Shown here piece by piece: positions 42,869 to 53,476 of a DNA stretch of 64,000 bases. Position 1 is the stretch's first letter, and each line of letters starts with the position of its first letter. A program made the translations under genes and the position numbers. The notes below the pieces were generated by a model. It had not been told where the DNA came from, searched no databases, and worked only from the letters and a program-made list of their open reading frames with translations. The stretch comes from Siphonodentalium dalli. Lineage: Eukaryota > Mollusca > Scaphopoda > Gadilida > Siphonodentaliidae. The DNA lies in NCBI GenBank assembly GCA_032622095.1, contig CP136069.1, forward strand, positions 153,811,043 to 153,875,042, given 5' to 3'.

Positions 42869-44810
42869 TAGAGTTGAAACGATTAATTGACTAGTCGTAG
42901 ACGACGCTGAAATGTCAGAACGTCGACTCTGAATTTTGCCGTCGACTAGTCGGAATATAGTGTATTAGTTTTATGTATAACGTTTTCAAGATCGATTCCG
43001 GCATAAACGGTGTTAACTGCGCGTAAGTTATGGTCAGTATAACGTTTGGTGGCACCTGGAATTGGCAGTGTTACTAGTATAGACACACACGGACAGGTGA
43101 CCCGACTTAATTGGACGAATGAAATTGACAACACAATGTCTCACTCGTCGTTTGAGGTCAAAGACATGATGGCAATGATTGACGCGGCTTTGTAGTTTGT
43201 CCGAGACCGCTTTGATACAGACACTGTGTATATTTCCATTGATCTCGCACCGTCGGATTATGATGCGACTCTGGGTGAAGGTCGCTTAAGGTGACGTCAT
43301 TTGTGCTACCATATATAAATGATACTGACATTAAGAACTGGCTATATATCTACAACGTAGCCTATACAGTTACTATAGGGCGTATTTAGTCGGAACATTA
43401 ACATTTTATAGTGACACCGCTCGGCACCGGTTTATTGGTGATAACGTGACTAAACAAAATAATCTCGGAACGCTGATATTAAATTTAAAACCTATATAAA
43501 TGATCATGTATCTAATCATTATCCACCACATGTCTAATTACGTGCGCTCGCGCAACAGTATGGCGATCAGACAGATTCGTAGATTGGTGTCACCCTACTC
43601 CGTTTCACTCCATGACGTCACCAAAAACGACGTAAAACCTCATGGCGTTCTAACATTTTTACTGTGCCGCGTTTTTGCTATGTTTATTTTATGTGTTGTT
43701 TTCGATTATTTGTTTGTCGCCGATATCGCCATTTGTCGGGATTCCCTGTTTCTATATTTAAAACTGGCATGCTCGTAGTGAGCCTCGATTTCGATTTTTT
43801 CTCCCAGGTCAAAATACGTCAGAGTTATGACAAAAATAGATCGACCTACATTTTCTCCATCCGAACTCTACATCAAAGAGTCTATAGACTCCTTCGGGAC
43901 CTACATAGACTCCTTCATTTGGGTATTTTTACTTATAATTGGGAAGTTGGGAATCATTTTTGGTTCGTGCGAAGACCTCTTTTTATCGTGTGGGAAAAGA
44001 GAGACATTCAAAACGCGATTTCGTAATTCGATGCAATAGGCTGAATAGCCTAACCTTCAGCCGAGTTCCGGGTCAAATACGACGAATGACGTAACACAAA
44101 ACAAAACGCATTTGTTGACACAAACACCGTTTGAAGAGTTTATTATTACGTAAGATGATCGTTATTGATTAATTATTGATTAATTATTGATATTTATTGT
44201 TGCATATTGGCTGCTATCAATATTTACACAAATAGTATTAATTATTTCTTATAATTGCTCCTTTGGTCAACTTTGACTATCGGAAAATGAAAATCAAAAT
44301 ATGCCGCTGAAAAAAATGTAATCGATATTAAAGTCTCATCCTTTCGGCAACATGGAATTGGTTTTAATTACTTAAATGATTAATATAGTAATTTGCCTTT
44401 TATCTGTGATGAAATGAGAAATGGTAATTGTCTTTTTTTGCTAACATTAAATTAAATTAAATAAATTAAGTAAAATACAGTGAAATTATTTTTTAAATTA
44501 TTGTTTATTACGTTTTTGCGCACGTTGGCATCTCTCTGAGTGCATTCTAGTTATATAATTGCATTCAGTGTGTTGGATAAATATCAAGATGTTTACAGTA
44601 TTATTTCCCAAATAAATTGGTGTGTATGCAGGGAAATGCGCAACGCAATAGACCGTCATTGCATCAGTCATCAGTGTACGCCATGTACGATGAATTTTCC
44701 GTACAATGGTATGTTTGAAAGTTTTGATATTGGGTACCGACTAGTCGACGCAACGCGACCTTTGGGCCTCGACTAGTCGACTCTGAAATTCACTAATCGT
44801 TTCAACACTA
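42869..44810. mobile_element. Non-autonomous hAT element (1,942 bp), nested
   Basis: Ends TAGAGTTGAAACGATTA and TAATCGTTTCAACACTA, inverted with one mismatch. A perfect 8-bp target duplication GAAGTTTT lies at 42861-42868 and 44811-44818. Sub-terminal GACTAGTCG motifs occur at both ends. Several short frames but no transposase, so it is non-autonomous. Removing it rejoins copy A of the CAGCCCTGG element. Confidence 0.92.
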
Positions 44811-44902
44811 GAAGTTTTACCTAGGCATTGCCTATTGCCTAGGCTAATTCCCAGGGCTGTATAAATCATGCACAATATTCAATATGATATGTTATTTTAC
44901 AG

Positions 44903-45001
44903 TTAAGGCGAAAAAGTCGAAGACGGTGGGAAAATCAGATGATCATGTGGACAATAGGAAGGCCATGAAAGAGAGGTTTCTGGCAGAGGCCCTAACAACC
45001 A
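44903..45001 (+). CDS. Exon-like segment in the composite element, first
   Basis: 99 nt between TATTTTACAG and GTAAGT (strong donor). Open frame with phase 1 at both ends: KAKKSKTVGKSDDHVDN, then RKAMKERFLAEAL. It is basic and helical, without a recognised domain. It joins in phase to 45434. Confidence 0.5.
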
Positions 45002-45433
45002 GTAAGTAATTACCATAAACACAACAATAAAGAGCGTTCACATGATCATTGTTACATCATTATTTGTATTAAAATATAAAAATGTAACAATTTGCAGGCA
45101 TATTATTTGCAATTAATAGTATTTTACTGTTATTACTCATTATGGCGGTTTTTGTTGGAAGTGAATATTTTAGCAGCATATACCCACCGCCAACACCGCC
45201 CATATCTTTAAGTGTTGTATGGTATGTCTGATTCTACATGTATGTACATTTGAGTTATATTTCTATACATTGTAATACATCTACCACTATCTTCAAAGTA
45301 ATTGACTTGAAAAATGGAGATGATACCCCGGTAATGACAACGTTATCCACAGTTGTAACAATAGCTCTTAATATACTATAAGCATTGTTTCTCTGGCTGT
45401 AATTTGCTAATTATATTGTACATAAATCCTTAG

Positions 45434-45559
45434 ATAACACAGAATCGGAGGAAAATGGACCACCGTTACCGATCATGCCGTCGACAGGATCAGAATCATG
45501 TCCACTATCAACACAAACTCAACAGAGTGGAACCAAAGGAGCTGATAACAACAAGAAAG
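45434..45559 (+). CDS. Exon-like segment in the composite element, second
   Basis: Follows CTTAG at 45433 and ends AAGAAAG before GTATTA. With one base from the previous exon it is open: NTESEENGPPLPIMPSTGSE, then LSTQTQQSGTKGADNNKK. It is Ser/Thr/Pro/Gln-rich and disordered-looking. It may be captured host-gene sequence or exons of a gene into which both MITE copies inserted. Confidence 0.45.
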
Positions 45560-45867
45560 GTATTAAGTTGTTTATATATTTCCGATTGTCATCGTATTAC
45601 ATTGTGCTGGTCATTATTGTGGCCATTTTCAAGTGTAGAAATATAACTGGACTATCATGAAAACCCTATTAAAACTGACTCCGGAAGTCATTTTGGCTAA
45701 GAGGTTCTATTTCTGATAGACACAAATCAATTTTAGTAACCCAATGAACTTGTATCACCAAGGAAATATAATTTGCCTCTGCTTTTACGGTTGAAGTTTT
45801 ACCTAGGCATTGCCTATTGCCTAGGCTAATTCCCAGGGCTGAAAGAGTATCCAATCCTACCATGCAT

Positions 45868-46728
45868 CCTTCACGTCACACTTATCACACGATGGACTGT
45901 ATCGTTATAAGTATCTTATGAGCCGCAGGCGCCCCTCGATCATTAGAGTATAGAGGTTAGTTACCCACCCACCACCCCATCCCGCCACCCATAGTATCTT
46001 ATAGACACGATTTATATATCGAGACAGACAAGTCATCAGTTTACAGCTCCTTCACGTCACACTTATCACACGATGGACTGTATCGTTATAAGTATCTTAT
46101 GAGCCACAGCCCGCAGGCGCCCCTCGATCATTAGAGTATAGAGGTTAGTTACCCACCCACCACCCCATCCCGCCACCCATAGTATCTTATAGACACGATT
46201 TATATATCGAGACGGACAAGTCATCAGTTTACAGCTCCTTCACATAACACCTATCACACGATGGACTGTATCGTTATAAGTATCTTATGCGCCGCAGCCG
46301 GCAGGCGCCCCTCGATCATTAGAGTATAGAGGTTAGTTACCCACCCACCACCCCATCCCGCCACCCATAGTATCTTAAAGACACGATTTATATATCGAGA
46401 CGGACAAGTCATTAGTTTACAGCTCCTTCACGTCACACTTATCACACAATGGACTGTATCGTTATAAGTATCTTATGCGCCGCAGGCGCCCCTCGATCAT
46501 TAGATTATAGAGGTTAGTTACCCACCCACCACCCATAGTATCTTATAGACACGATTTATATATCGAGACGGACAAGTCATCAGTTTACAGCTCCTTCACG
46601 TCACACTTATCACACGATGGACTGTATCGTTATAAGTATCTTATGCGCCGCAGGCGCCCCTCGATCATTAGAGTATAGAGGTTATTTACCCACCACCACC
46701 CATAGTATCGATCATTAGAGTATAGAGG
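45868..46728. repeat. Five-copy ~185-bp satellite inside piggyBac
   Basis: Units beginning CCTTCACGTCACACTTATCA start at 45868, 46049, 46237, 46425 and 46593, with periods 181, 188, 188 and 168. Each holds CACACGATGGACTGTATCGT and GAGTATAGAGGTTA. The array separates the piggyBac codons before the conserved MGGVDLAD block from that block itself. Confidence 0.93.
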
Positions 46729-46730
46729 TT

Positions 46731-47480
46731 ATGGGAGGTGTCGACCTAGCTGACCAATTGGCATCATACTATTCAGTTGGATATCCTTCAAATAAGTGGT
46801 GGCATCGTTTTTTTTCCCACTATATCAATGTGTCAGTCGTAAATGCATACATACTGTTCAAACAAATTCATCCAGATGGTGCATATACCAAAACGACATC
46901 TGAAGATCATAAGAAGTTCCGGCTTGCACTCTTGTGAACAGCTTACCTGTGGGTATTCCGGTCGGAAACGACATTCAAGTTCCGAAACTATCATTGTTGG
47001 TGGGAACCATAAGTTGCAACATCAGTACGAGAAATTCCCTGGCCTGAGTCTACAGTGTAGATTATGCCAAGAAAAGGCCAAAGACTTGAGAGCTAGCAAC
47101 TTCTCGGCTAAACGACCTAGAGAATCGAGTTACGGTTGTAAAGCCTGTGGCAAGCATCTCTGCATAGAGAATCGAGTTACGGTTGTAAAGCCTGTGGCAA
47201 GCATCTCTGCATAGAGAATCGAGTTACGGTTGTAAAGCCTGTGGCAAGCATCTCTGCATAGAGAATCGAGTTACGGTTGTAAAGCCTGTGGCAAGCATCT
47301 CTGCATAGAGAATCGAGTTACGGTTGTAAAGCCTGTGGCAAGCATCTCTGCATAGAGAATCGAGTTACGGTTGTAAAGCCTGTGGCAAGCATCTCTGCAT
47401 AGAGAATCGAGTTACGGTTGTAAAGCCTGTGGCAAGCATCTCTGCAGATCATGTTATGCTGCTACCCACTAAGTTACCAA
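46731..47480 (+). pseudogene. piggyBac transposase remnant, C-terminal part with zinc finger
   Basis: MGGVDLADQLASYYSVGYPS at 46731 is the signature block of the family and holds the third catalytic Asp. It is followed by KWWHRFFSHYINVSVVNAYI. A frameshift near 46935 moves to a frame with LQCRLCQEK and YGCKACGKHLC, the C-terminal cysteine-rich finger. The finger codons were then expanded as a 47-bp tandem repeat, introducing a stop at 47212-47214. A normal-looking end (HLCRSCY..TH then stop) follows the last repeat. Confidence 0.85.
47119..47446. repeat. Seven tandem copies of a 47-bp zinc-finger-coding unit
   Basis: Units starting AGAGAATCGAGTTACGGTTG begin at 47119 and then every 47 bp to 47401. 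The unit codes for the YGCKACGKHLC part of the piggyBac finger. Since 47 is not a multiple of three, each copy shifts frame; six extra copies total 282 bp, a multiple of three. Copies are almost identical, so the expansion is young. Confidence 0.97.
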
Positions 47481-47514
47481 TGTTGAACTTTACCAGGTGT
47501 GCACTGTGTGGTAG

Positions 47515-47619
47515 TCAATCAATCACAGGTGAGACACTTACCTAATTAGTTGCTGTCCATGCTAGTCATATTAGCATGGACAGCAACTAATTAGGTAAGT
47601 GTCACACCTGTGATTGGTT
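47515..47619. repeat. 105-bp perfect hairpin
   Basis: CAATCAATCACAGGTGAGAC through TGTCCATGCTA, a short TCATAT-type loop, and the complement through CACACCTGTGATTGGTTG. Only about two mismatches. Likely a MITE. Confidence 0.88.
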
Positions 47620-47632
47620 GATATATGCCAAT

Positions 47633-47830
47633 ATATAATAATAGCAGGTTAGCCCGCCACTGGTGGCATTCGTCCCATGGCTTTGTTCGAAAAAGCTTTT
47701 TTAAAATGAATTTATTTTTCAATTCGTCGAAATCCGCCAGTTTTAACCGATTTGACCTTGAATTGATCATTTTGAATGTCAAGGTCAGGTCGGGGTCACA
47801 ATTTAACCCGCCCATGACACTTCCCGTCTG
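47633..47830 (-). repeat. Dispersed repeat shared with the 2,168-bp array
   Basis: AGCAGGTTAGCCCGCCACTGG and GACCTTGAATTGAT.ATTTT are the reverse complement of sequence at about 1354-1525 of each tandem unit (CCAGTGGCGGGCTAACCTGC). The same mobile repeat that truncates the YR exon in the array therefore has a free copy here. Confidence 0.75.
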
Positions 47831-48248
47831 CACGTTCTTTGCAATATGGGCAAAATCCAGTTGACAGGTCAGGCTAAAATTTCACATGGAGCCTTGATGG
47901 TCGGTCTGCAATTTGGTATATCAGAGTGGTGACTTTTATTTAATACTTCAAAAACAAATGGGCACTCAAATTATATTTGGTTTATGTGGTACCTTGACAC
48001 GGCAAATCCTTTGGTCATTACGCCCGGGCTAGTAACTCGTGGTCTGTATTGAAGTTTATGGATAGCATAACAATGCCAGAATAAAATGGGTCAATTTGAT
48101 TTAGTCAAGCTGGTCGTTTTGAATTATGTCTGGCATACAACTTATTCTCAATATTATATTGATTGAGTATGAAAAGCAGTGTGATAATTGTTTGGTTGAA
48201 GAAATTGTTCCACTTTCTTCACATGTTATCTGTTATCTTTTTTGACAG
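47831..48248. other. Non-coding stretch
   Basis: No gene or repeat of note until the TTTTTTGACAG acceptor at 48248. Confidence 0.5.
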
Positions 48249-48391
48249 ATCTCAAGTGCAAATGACTTGCGTGACCTGACTGATGAAATGGACACATTGA
48301 TTGATTGGGGCCTACCACCCCTGATGTCTCTGGAGACTAGCATTCGCGACGAATATCTACGCTTGGCAAGGAAGCATGCTATTTACTACAG
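48249..48391 (+). CDS. Exon, possibly N-terminal to a HECT domain
   Basis: 143 nt with an ideal acceptor (TCTTTTTTGACAG) and donor (CAG|GTGAGT), phase 0 to phase 2. It encodes ISSANDLRDLTDEMDTLIDW, GLPPLMSLETSIRDEYL and ARKHAIYYR. Short helical segments of this type precede the HECT core in G2E3-like ligases of molluscs and fish. The HECT exon at 52815 begins with two bases of a split codon, so the two cannot be joined directly and at least one exon is missing or differently spliced. Confidence 0.5.
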
Positions 48392-48507
48392 GTGAGTTGA
48401 TGTATATGTACCTAAACATTCAGTTAATTGTCCCCCGAAATTTTTTAATTCGGGGGGACTATTAAAATAGCCAGTGTCCGTCCGTGTGTGTGTCCCATGT
48501 AAAAATC

Positions 48508-49195
48508 CACGTTGGTGCCACCTTGGTGGAACCGTGGTGCCACAATGGTTCCACCTTGGTGGATCACAGTAAAGGGTATTTACCACGTTGGAATGTATGA
48601 TACCACCAATGTGGTTTACCAAGGTGGCACCAATTTCCACTAGGGTGGTAGCACAGAGACATATTTTTACCAAGGGGGCACCAAATTCCACCTTGGTGGT
48701 AGCATAGTAAAATATTTTACCAAGGTGGCACACACTGCACAAACAGTTAAATTTATTAAATAATAAATTTTGATAACTTTCACATTGCAAATTTCTTCGA
48801 AAATAAATATTTGTTTGTAAACACATGCATGCAGTATTTTTTCAATTAAGGTACAACACATTACTTATTATCACATTGGTTCCACCATGGTATAAACCCC
48901 AATATTGTGCCTTGGTAAACTCCAGTATTCCAACTTGATAACCCCAAGTTAGGGCCAAATATTCCACCTTGGTACCACCAAGGTAAACCGTAAACCCTGA
49001 GTAGTCCACCTTGGTAAACTCAAGTATTCCACCTTGGTAAACCCAAGTATTCCACCTTGGTAACCCAAAGTTAGGACCAAACATCCCACCTTGGTACCAC
49101 CACGGTAAACACTCATTATTCCACCTTGGTAAACCCAAGTAGTCCACCTTGGTAAACCGATGTATTCCACCTTGGTGGCAGCATGGTATTCCATC
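48508..49195. repeat. Degenerate CCACCTTGGT/ACCAAGGTGG repeat, cluster 1
   Basis: Dozens of 14-20-bp units of the form CCACCTTGGTAAACCCAAGTA and ACCAAGGTGGCACC, in both orientations, at 48508-48740 and 48880-49195. Long minus-strand frames rich in WNTW/GGI come from these repeats and are not genes. A second cluster lies beyond the retroelement at 51663-51960. Confidence 0.9.
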
Positions 49196-49480
49196 ATGCC
49201 ATAGAGTGTTAAAATATGCTATTAATTATGTTGAAATATGATATATTTCGAGAAAAATACACATTTAACATGCACAAATCAAGGCACAAGTTTTGCACAA
49301 TGTTGGAAAATATGTTTTTTATTATGTAAAGTATGTGTTTATGGATATATACATTATGGGTAATGTTCATGTGGTATTTGTATACTTGGTTTTTATTTGA
49401 CACCACGTTTATTCCATTTGCTTGAAATAGACATCAGAGAGAAATATTAGTTGATATAACTTTGGTTACGATCAGCTTAA

Positions 49481-51565
49481 TATCTGATACATCCCCCCCC
49501 CCCCCCCCCCCCGTTCGACAGATGTCTTAAGGTGCGGGTTGTTGGGTCAGCTGTTTCCCTTACCAGCCAGACTTTGTGTTCGGCTTTGTCGGACAGACTG
49601 GACGTCACAAAGCTCGAAGCGGTTTGCCAGACAGAGGACCGACAGCTCTTCGTTGTGTATTTCACGGATCTGGACAGCATGGTGAGTACACTACAGCTTT
49701 CTCCCATGCTGGTCGGACCGTTTTCTTTGATCTTTCATCGGATGGAAGAACAGTTACAGACCGTCAGGATCCATCGTCTCTCGTACTGTATGCCGATTGC
49801 TGCCCTCTCCTTCCTGTGCTCGGGGTTTGGAGAGGTCGTGTTTCAAAAGTTTCTTGGATTTTCCATCAACTCCCATTACGTTCACAATGGAGTGCGCGAG
49901 TTGGTACTTCGCATGCACCTCCATGCATCCGTGCCCTACTTTCTCAAGTTTGATGGTGGCTACGCTCTCGTTACCATCCCGGGGAGAGCTCCAGCCTGTG
50001 CCACGTGTTTCCAACTGGGTCACAAGGCTGGTGATGCCACTTGTGCTAAGGGCACCCACGTTCCAGCACCCTCCATGTTCGCGGAGGCGCCCTTGTTAGT
50101 TTCGGAATCGGAAGAGGACATTGCCGACAAGGACGTCACTGTGGATGTGCAGCCTGCTGTTCAGGCGGTTTTACCAGTGGTTCCGTTTGTTTCCCCGTCT
50201 GAGGTTCCGCCGACGGTGTCCGACCTATCGCAGACGAAGTCCAAGACGGAGCCTCCGCCGGTGCAGCCCGGGGCCCCCTCGGTGCCTCCCGTTGATGATC
50301 CTGCTCAGCAGTCCACGCCTGGTACGAAAAGGAAAAGTAAAACCGTTAAAAAGGGGACCGATCGGACAGCTCCACCGATTGATTGGGTTAAGTCTTGTCA
50401 GAACGCCCAGCGAAAACTGGACTTAAACCACCCCAAGTATGGAGTTTCCGTTTTGGGATCTCCTCCACCCGTTACAGAACAGTTGATTCACGATCACGAT
50501 GTACACTTCAAAGGTCACTCCCGAGAGGCACTGTACGAGTTCTACTTGGTCATCCGGAAGGCTCTGAGTGATCACCCCCTTTCGGACGCCCATCTAGCCT
50601 TCCTGCAGTGGTATCAGAGGAGGCCTGACTTCAAGAGGATCGCAGAATCCGACCTCCAGAAACCACCTTGATTGCTTTGTCTTATGTATCGCTTTAAATA
50701 ATTTCGACTTTGACCCCCCCTGCTACGTCCCTGACTTCTGACTTTGCCTATCGCTTTTACCTTCCACGTGCTCGGCTGAGCGACAGGTACCTCGTTTCCT
50801 GTCGTTCAGCCGTGCTCCCCGTGCTTACCTTGACCTTTTTCATTGTTATGTAACTCTTTCGATCCACATGCTTTCAACTACGTCCGTCATTTCCACTTTT
50901 CAATTTCAGTTGACCTACTTCGCGATTTCTTTCACTTCTTGGTTTACGCTTTGTACTTCGGGGTCTTTGTCCCCATGTTGGCTCTTCCTCCGTTGCTGAT
51001 TGTAGCATCGGCGGCAGGGCTGGGATGGGGAAGGAGGACCCGTTCTCCAACGGCTTCTCATTTTCATTTCCATTTTTCTCCAATTGCTATCGCTTTTACT
51101 TTAAATTTCAGTTGACCTATTTTACCTTATTAATGACCTTTCAGCCTCAAATTCCAACTTTTACTATTTTGCCTTGTAACTATTTCATTATTATCAATGT
51201 TTTCTTTTCCACTGTTTTTCTTCCTACTACAAATTTGGATTTATTATGACATTTCTTGATTATCCTTTTCTTATTTATTTCTTTTTTGTTCCAATGTGTT
51301 TTTTTTTTTTCCCTATTAGATATTTGATAATCCTTTTCTTATTTATTTCGTACATTCCTTTTTCTTTGTATTCGATTGTGACAATTTATTATGTACATTT
51401 TAATTATCTTATCTTTTCATTAAAGGACGATGATGAGTTCTCGTTTGGCCGTACTCACGTACACCGGCATGGTTTGGACCCTCCTGGTCTTGGTTAAACC
51501 CGTCGGGCCTTACGACCAGGACTGAGTCCACCCACAGGAAAAAAAGAAAAGAAAAGAAAAATCCC
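49481..51565 (+). mobile_element. Polymerase-less retroelement with ORF1/gag-like gene
   Basis: Starts at or near a 22-bp C tract (49493-49512), contains one intact ORF with a CCHC knuckle, then ~850 bp of pyrimidine-rich 3' sequence ending AAAAAGAAAAGAAAAGAAAA at 51541-51561. No reverse transcriptase or endonuclease frame is present in the 0.9 kb after the ORF. This resembles ORF1-only relatives of LINEs. Target duplications are not clear. Confidence 0.6.
49532..50671 (+). CDS. Retroelement ORF1/gag-like protein with CCHC zinc knuckle
   Basis: About 380 codons; the frame is open upstream through the C tract to 49481 and the first base of a standard start is not evident. Residues ~1-140 contain a compact fold with FVVYFTDLDSM and FQKFLGFSINSHYVHNGVRE. 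Then VPYFLKFDGGYALVTIPGR leads into CATCFQLGHKAGDATC (residues ~158-173), a CX2CX4HX6C knuckle. A Pro/Val-rich acidic linker, a basic KRKSKTVKKG patch and a C-terminal helical region follow. Such proteins coat retrotransposon RNA. The absence of stops across 1.1 kb suggests recent activity or selection. Its GC content is clearly higher than that of the surrounding DNA. Confidence 0.7.
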   Translation: MRVVGSAVSLTSQTLCSALSDRLDVTKLEAVCQTEDRQLFVVYFTDLDSMVSTLQLSPMLVGPFSLIFHRMEEQLQTVRIHRLSYCMPIAALSFLCSGFGEVVFQKFLGFSINSHYVHNGVRELVLRMHLHASVPYFLKFDGGYALVTIPGRAPACATCFQLGHKAGDATCAKGTHVPAPSMFAEAPLLVSESEEDIADKDVTVDVQPAVQAVLPVVPFVSPSEVPPTVSDLSQTKSKTEPPPVQPGAPSVPPVDDPAQQSTPGTKRKSKTVKKGTDRTAPPIDWVKSCQNAQRKLDLNHPKYGVSVLGSPPPVTEQLIHDHDVHFKGHSREALYEFYLVIRKALSDHPLSDAHLAFLQWYQRRPDFKRIAESDLQKPP

Positions 51566-51662
51566 CAAATGGGGACTTCGATATAAAGCAGGCTATGATA
51601 GTATAACTATTGGCTAACAGTTTTCTCATTAGTAACTAACCCTGCTATAACCATGACACTAC

Positions 51663-51960
51663 AGGCCTATGAATGGTAAACCCAATATTCCACCTTGGTA
51701 AACCCAAGTATTCCTCCTTGGTAATCCAACGTATTCCACTTCGGTAAATCATAGTATACCATAAGGTGCCACCTCGATAAACCACGGTATTCCACAAGGG
51801 TGTCACCTCGGTAAACCAGTTTTCCACCTCTGTAAACCACAGTATTCCACCTCGGTAAACCACAGTATTCCACCTTGGTAAACTGCCAAAATATGGTGCT
51901 CTAAAACCAAGGTGGATTTACCAAGGTGGATTACCAAGGTGGATTTACCAAGGTGGGAGC
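51663..51960. repeat. Degenerate CCACCTTGGT repeat, cluster 2
   Basis: Units such as CCACCTTGGTAAACCCAAGT and CCACCTCGGTAAACCACAGT in tandem, ending with ACCAAGGTGGATTTACC inverted units. The same family is on the other side of the retroelement (48508-49195), so the element may have split one array. Confidence 0.88.
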
Positions 51961-52814
51961 TTGGTGGATTTTTATATGGGGTGTGTGTCACGGAAATGGT
52001 TTCCAGAGGTTAGGCCGGATAATTAGGGGCAGAGTTATGCCCTTTATTCGACTTGGAAAACTCTGAATATTTTATCAAATTTAACTTCAGTTTGTGTGAT
52101 CATATCTAAACCAAATTTGGTATGTGAGTTTATCACCCCAATATATAGGTCAAGTTCGAATATGGGTTTGCTCTGCCCATTTTTGTGAGAGTTGTGGCCC
52201 TTTTATGACTTAGAATCCTGTAAATTTCTGGTTTCCGGATGATCTCTTTAGTTTGTGTGATCATATATGATTCAAATTTGGTATCCTGGACCGAATCTTC
52301 TCATTCCCCATTTATATAAACAAACACGCATACTAAAAAGTGTGGACGGAATTCTCGAATCCCGGGATAATTAACATCCAAAAGAACCGTACGAAATTCG
52401 ATCTGTGATCGTTATAGATGCTGTTAGGGGTGGTTACAGAGTGTCCGACTACCCCTGTTAACAAAAACAACCAGCTATATGTAGAACTATGTTCCCATAT
52501 CTGCTATAAGAAGTGTCACACAAAAAGAAAGGTTGTGTACGTAGCCGTGTGTACTATAGTGTTTAATTTTAATTATATCACATTTTATAATCACCCAATC
52601 TCCAGCATAGTATTGGCTGGTTAATTGGCTCTCTACTTGTATTTCATTCACATAACTGATTATTAGTTATACTGAATACCCCATAATTACATGAAAAACT
52701 AAACACCGTCCAATATATTCAGATAATACAGAATTACATATCTCGCCATATCCATATAATGATGGGGACAAATTAAACAAGTAATCAGAAATGTGTATAT
52801 TCTTCTGCTTTCAG
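51961..52814. other. Dispersed repeat and intron sequence
   Basis: 52000-52290 carries the GGTTTCCGGATGATCTCTTTAG family. The remainder is plain AT-rich intron leading to the TTCTGCTTTCAG acceptor. Confidence 0.55.
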
Positions 52815-53065
52815 AAAATGAAGCATGTGGGGTGAATCTGTGCGACGTGTTACAGTTTTGGACAGGTGCGAGAGAGGTTATCCCCTGTGGGTTCCAGAAT
52901 AAACTGGAAATATGTTTCCATGATAGAGTGGACAGTTTACCAGTTGCGCACACGTGTGGACTGGTGTTAGAATTACATGTACCAAGGGGTATGAAAGATG
53001 TTGATGTTTTCCGAAAGAAGTTTATTTTTGCAATACGTGAGACAGAGGGTTTCCAAATTGCCTAA
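52815..53065 (+). CDS. Terminal exon of a HECT-domain E3 ubiquitin ligase
   Basis: Starts after TTCTGCTTTCAG with two bases of a split codon and ends TAA 53063-53065. The peptide is the C-lobe of a HECT domain: LCDVLQFWTGAREVIPCGF, a strand LEICFHD, LPVAHTCGLVLELHVP, and an ending FIFAIRETEGFQIA. The Cys in HTCG is at the position of the catalytic thioester cysteine, and FWTG..xIPxGF and the final AI....GF are diagnostic. It resembles the G2E3-like group. HECT ligases take ubiquitin from E2 onto this Cys and pass it to substrate lysines. No lesion is visible, so it is likely the 3' end of a real host gene. Confidence 0.85.
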
Positions 53066-53476
53066 TCGAGTTTGAGGATGCATTATTGTTTAGATATATG
53101 GATTCCCGTAGTTCACGCAAAATCTATACCTGTTATATTTGTAAAAAAGGTAAAATTTAACGATGGACCTCACATTTTATGTGTATGTGTCTAGAACATT
53201 GGAAACTCGGTATGATATGCTCATAGCAAAGCCAGATAAGCGGCATGGTAGTAAATTAATATATTCTTATTTTCTTGGTTAAAAGCTATCTTTATCTAGT
53301 TTTCTTGATAGTTTCACACCATGTCGGAATGATACAAGTTTGAAGTTCCCAGATTCTCAAATGATGATCCTAGTTAATCTTATTTTTGACTGATGATCGT
53401 TATATATGCCAATAATTTGTTGTCTTAAAATGTTGAATTCTCTTTATTTCGGACAAGCAGTCCTTTATACACGCAT

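Larger units (their letters stand above)
42444..45841. mobile_element. Composite TIR element carrying two exons, inserted in piggyBac
   Basis: The left end CAGCCCTGGGAATTA at 42444 and the right end TAATTCCCAGGGCTG at 45827-45841 are perfect complements. AAAGAG flanks both ends (42438-42443 and 45842-45847). The piggyBac frame stops at the left edge and resumes (..KEY) at the right, so the whole 3.4 kb sits as one insertion. It contains copy A (complete, 42444-44859 including a nested hAT), ~0.8 kb of unrelated sequence with two exon-like segments, and copy B (right part only, 45683-45841). This is a composite arrangement of two copies of one MITE flanking captured sequence. Confidence 0.7.

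Noticed and set aside
48386-49197. Minus-strand frames of 64-146 codons
   Set aside because: Produced by the CCACCTTGGT repeat units (repeated WNT/GGI residues).
48249-53065. Direct splice from the 48249 exon to the HECT exon
   Set aside because: Phases do not match (ends with two spare bases, next begins with two), so the exons are listed separately.
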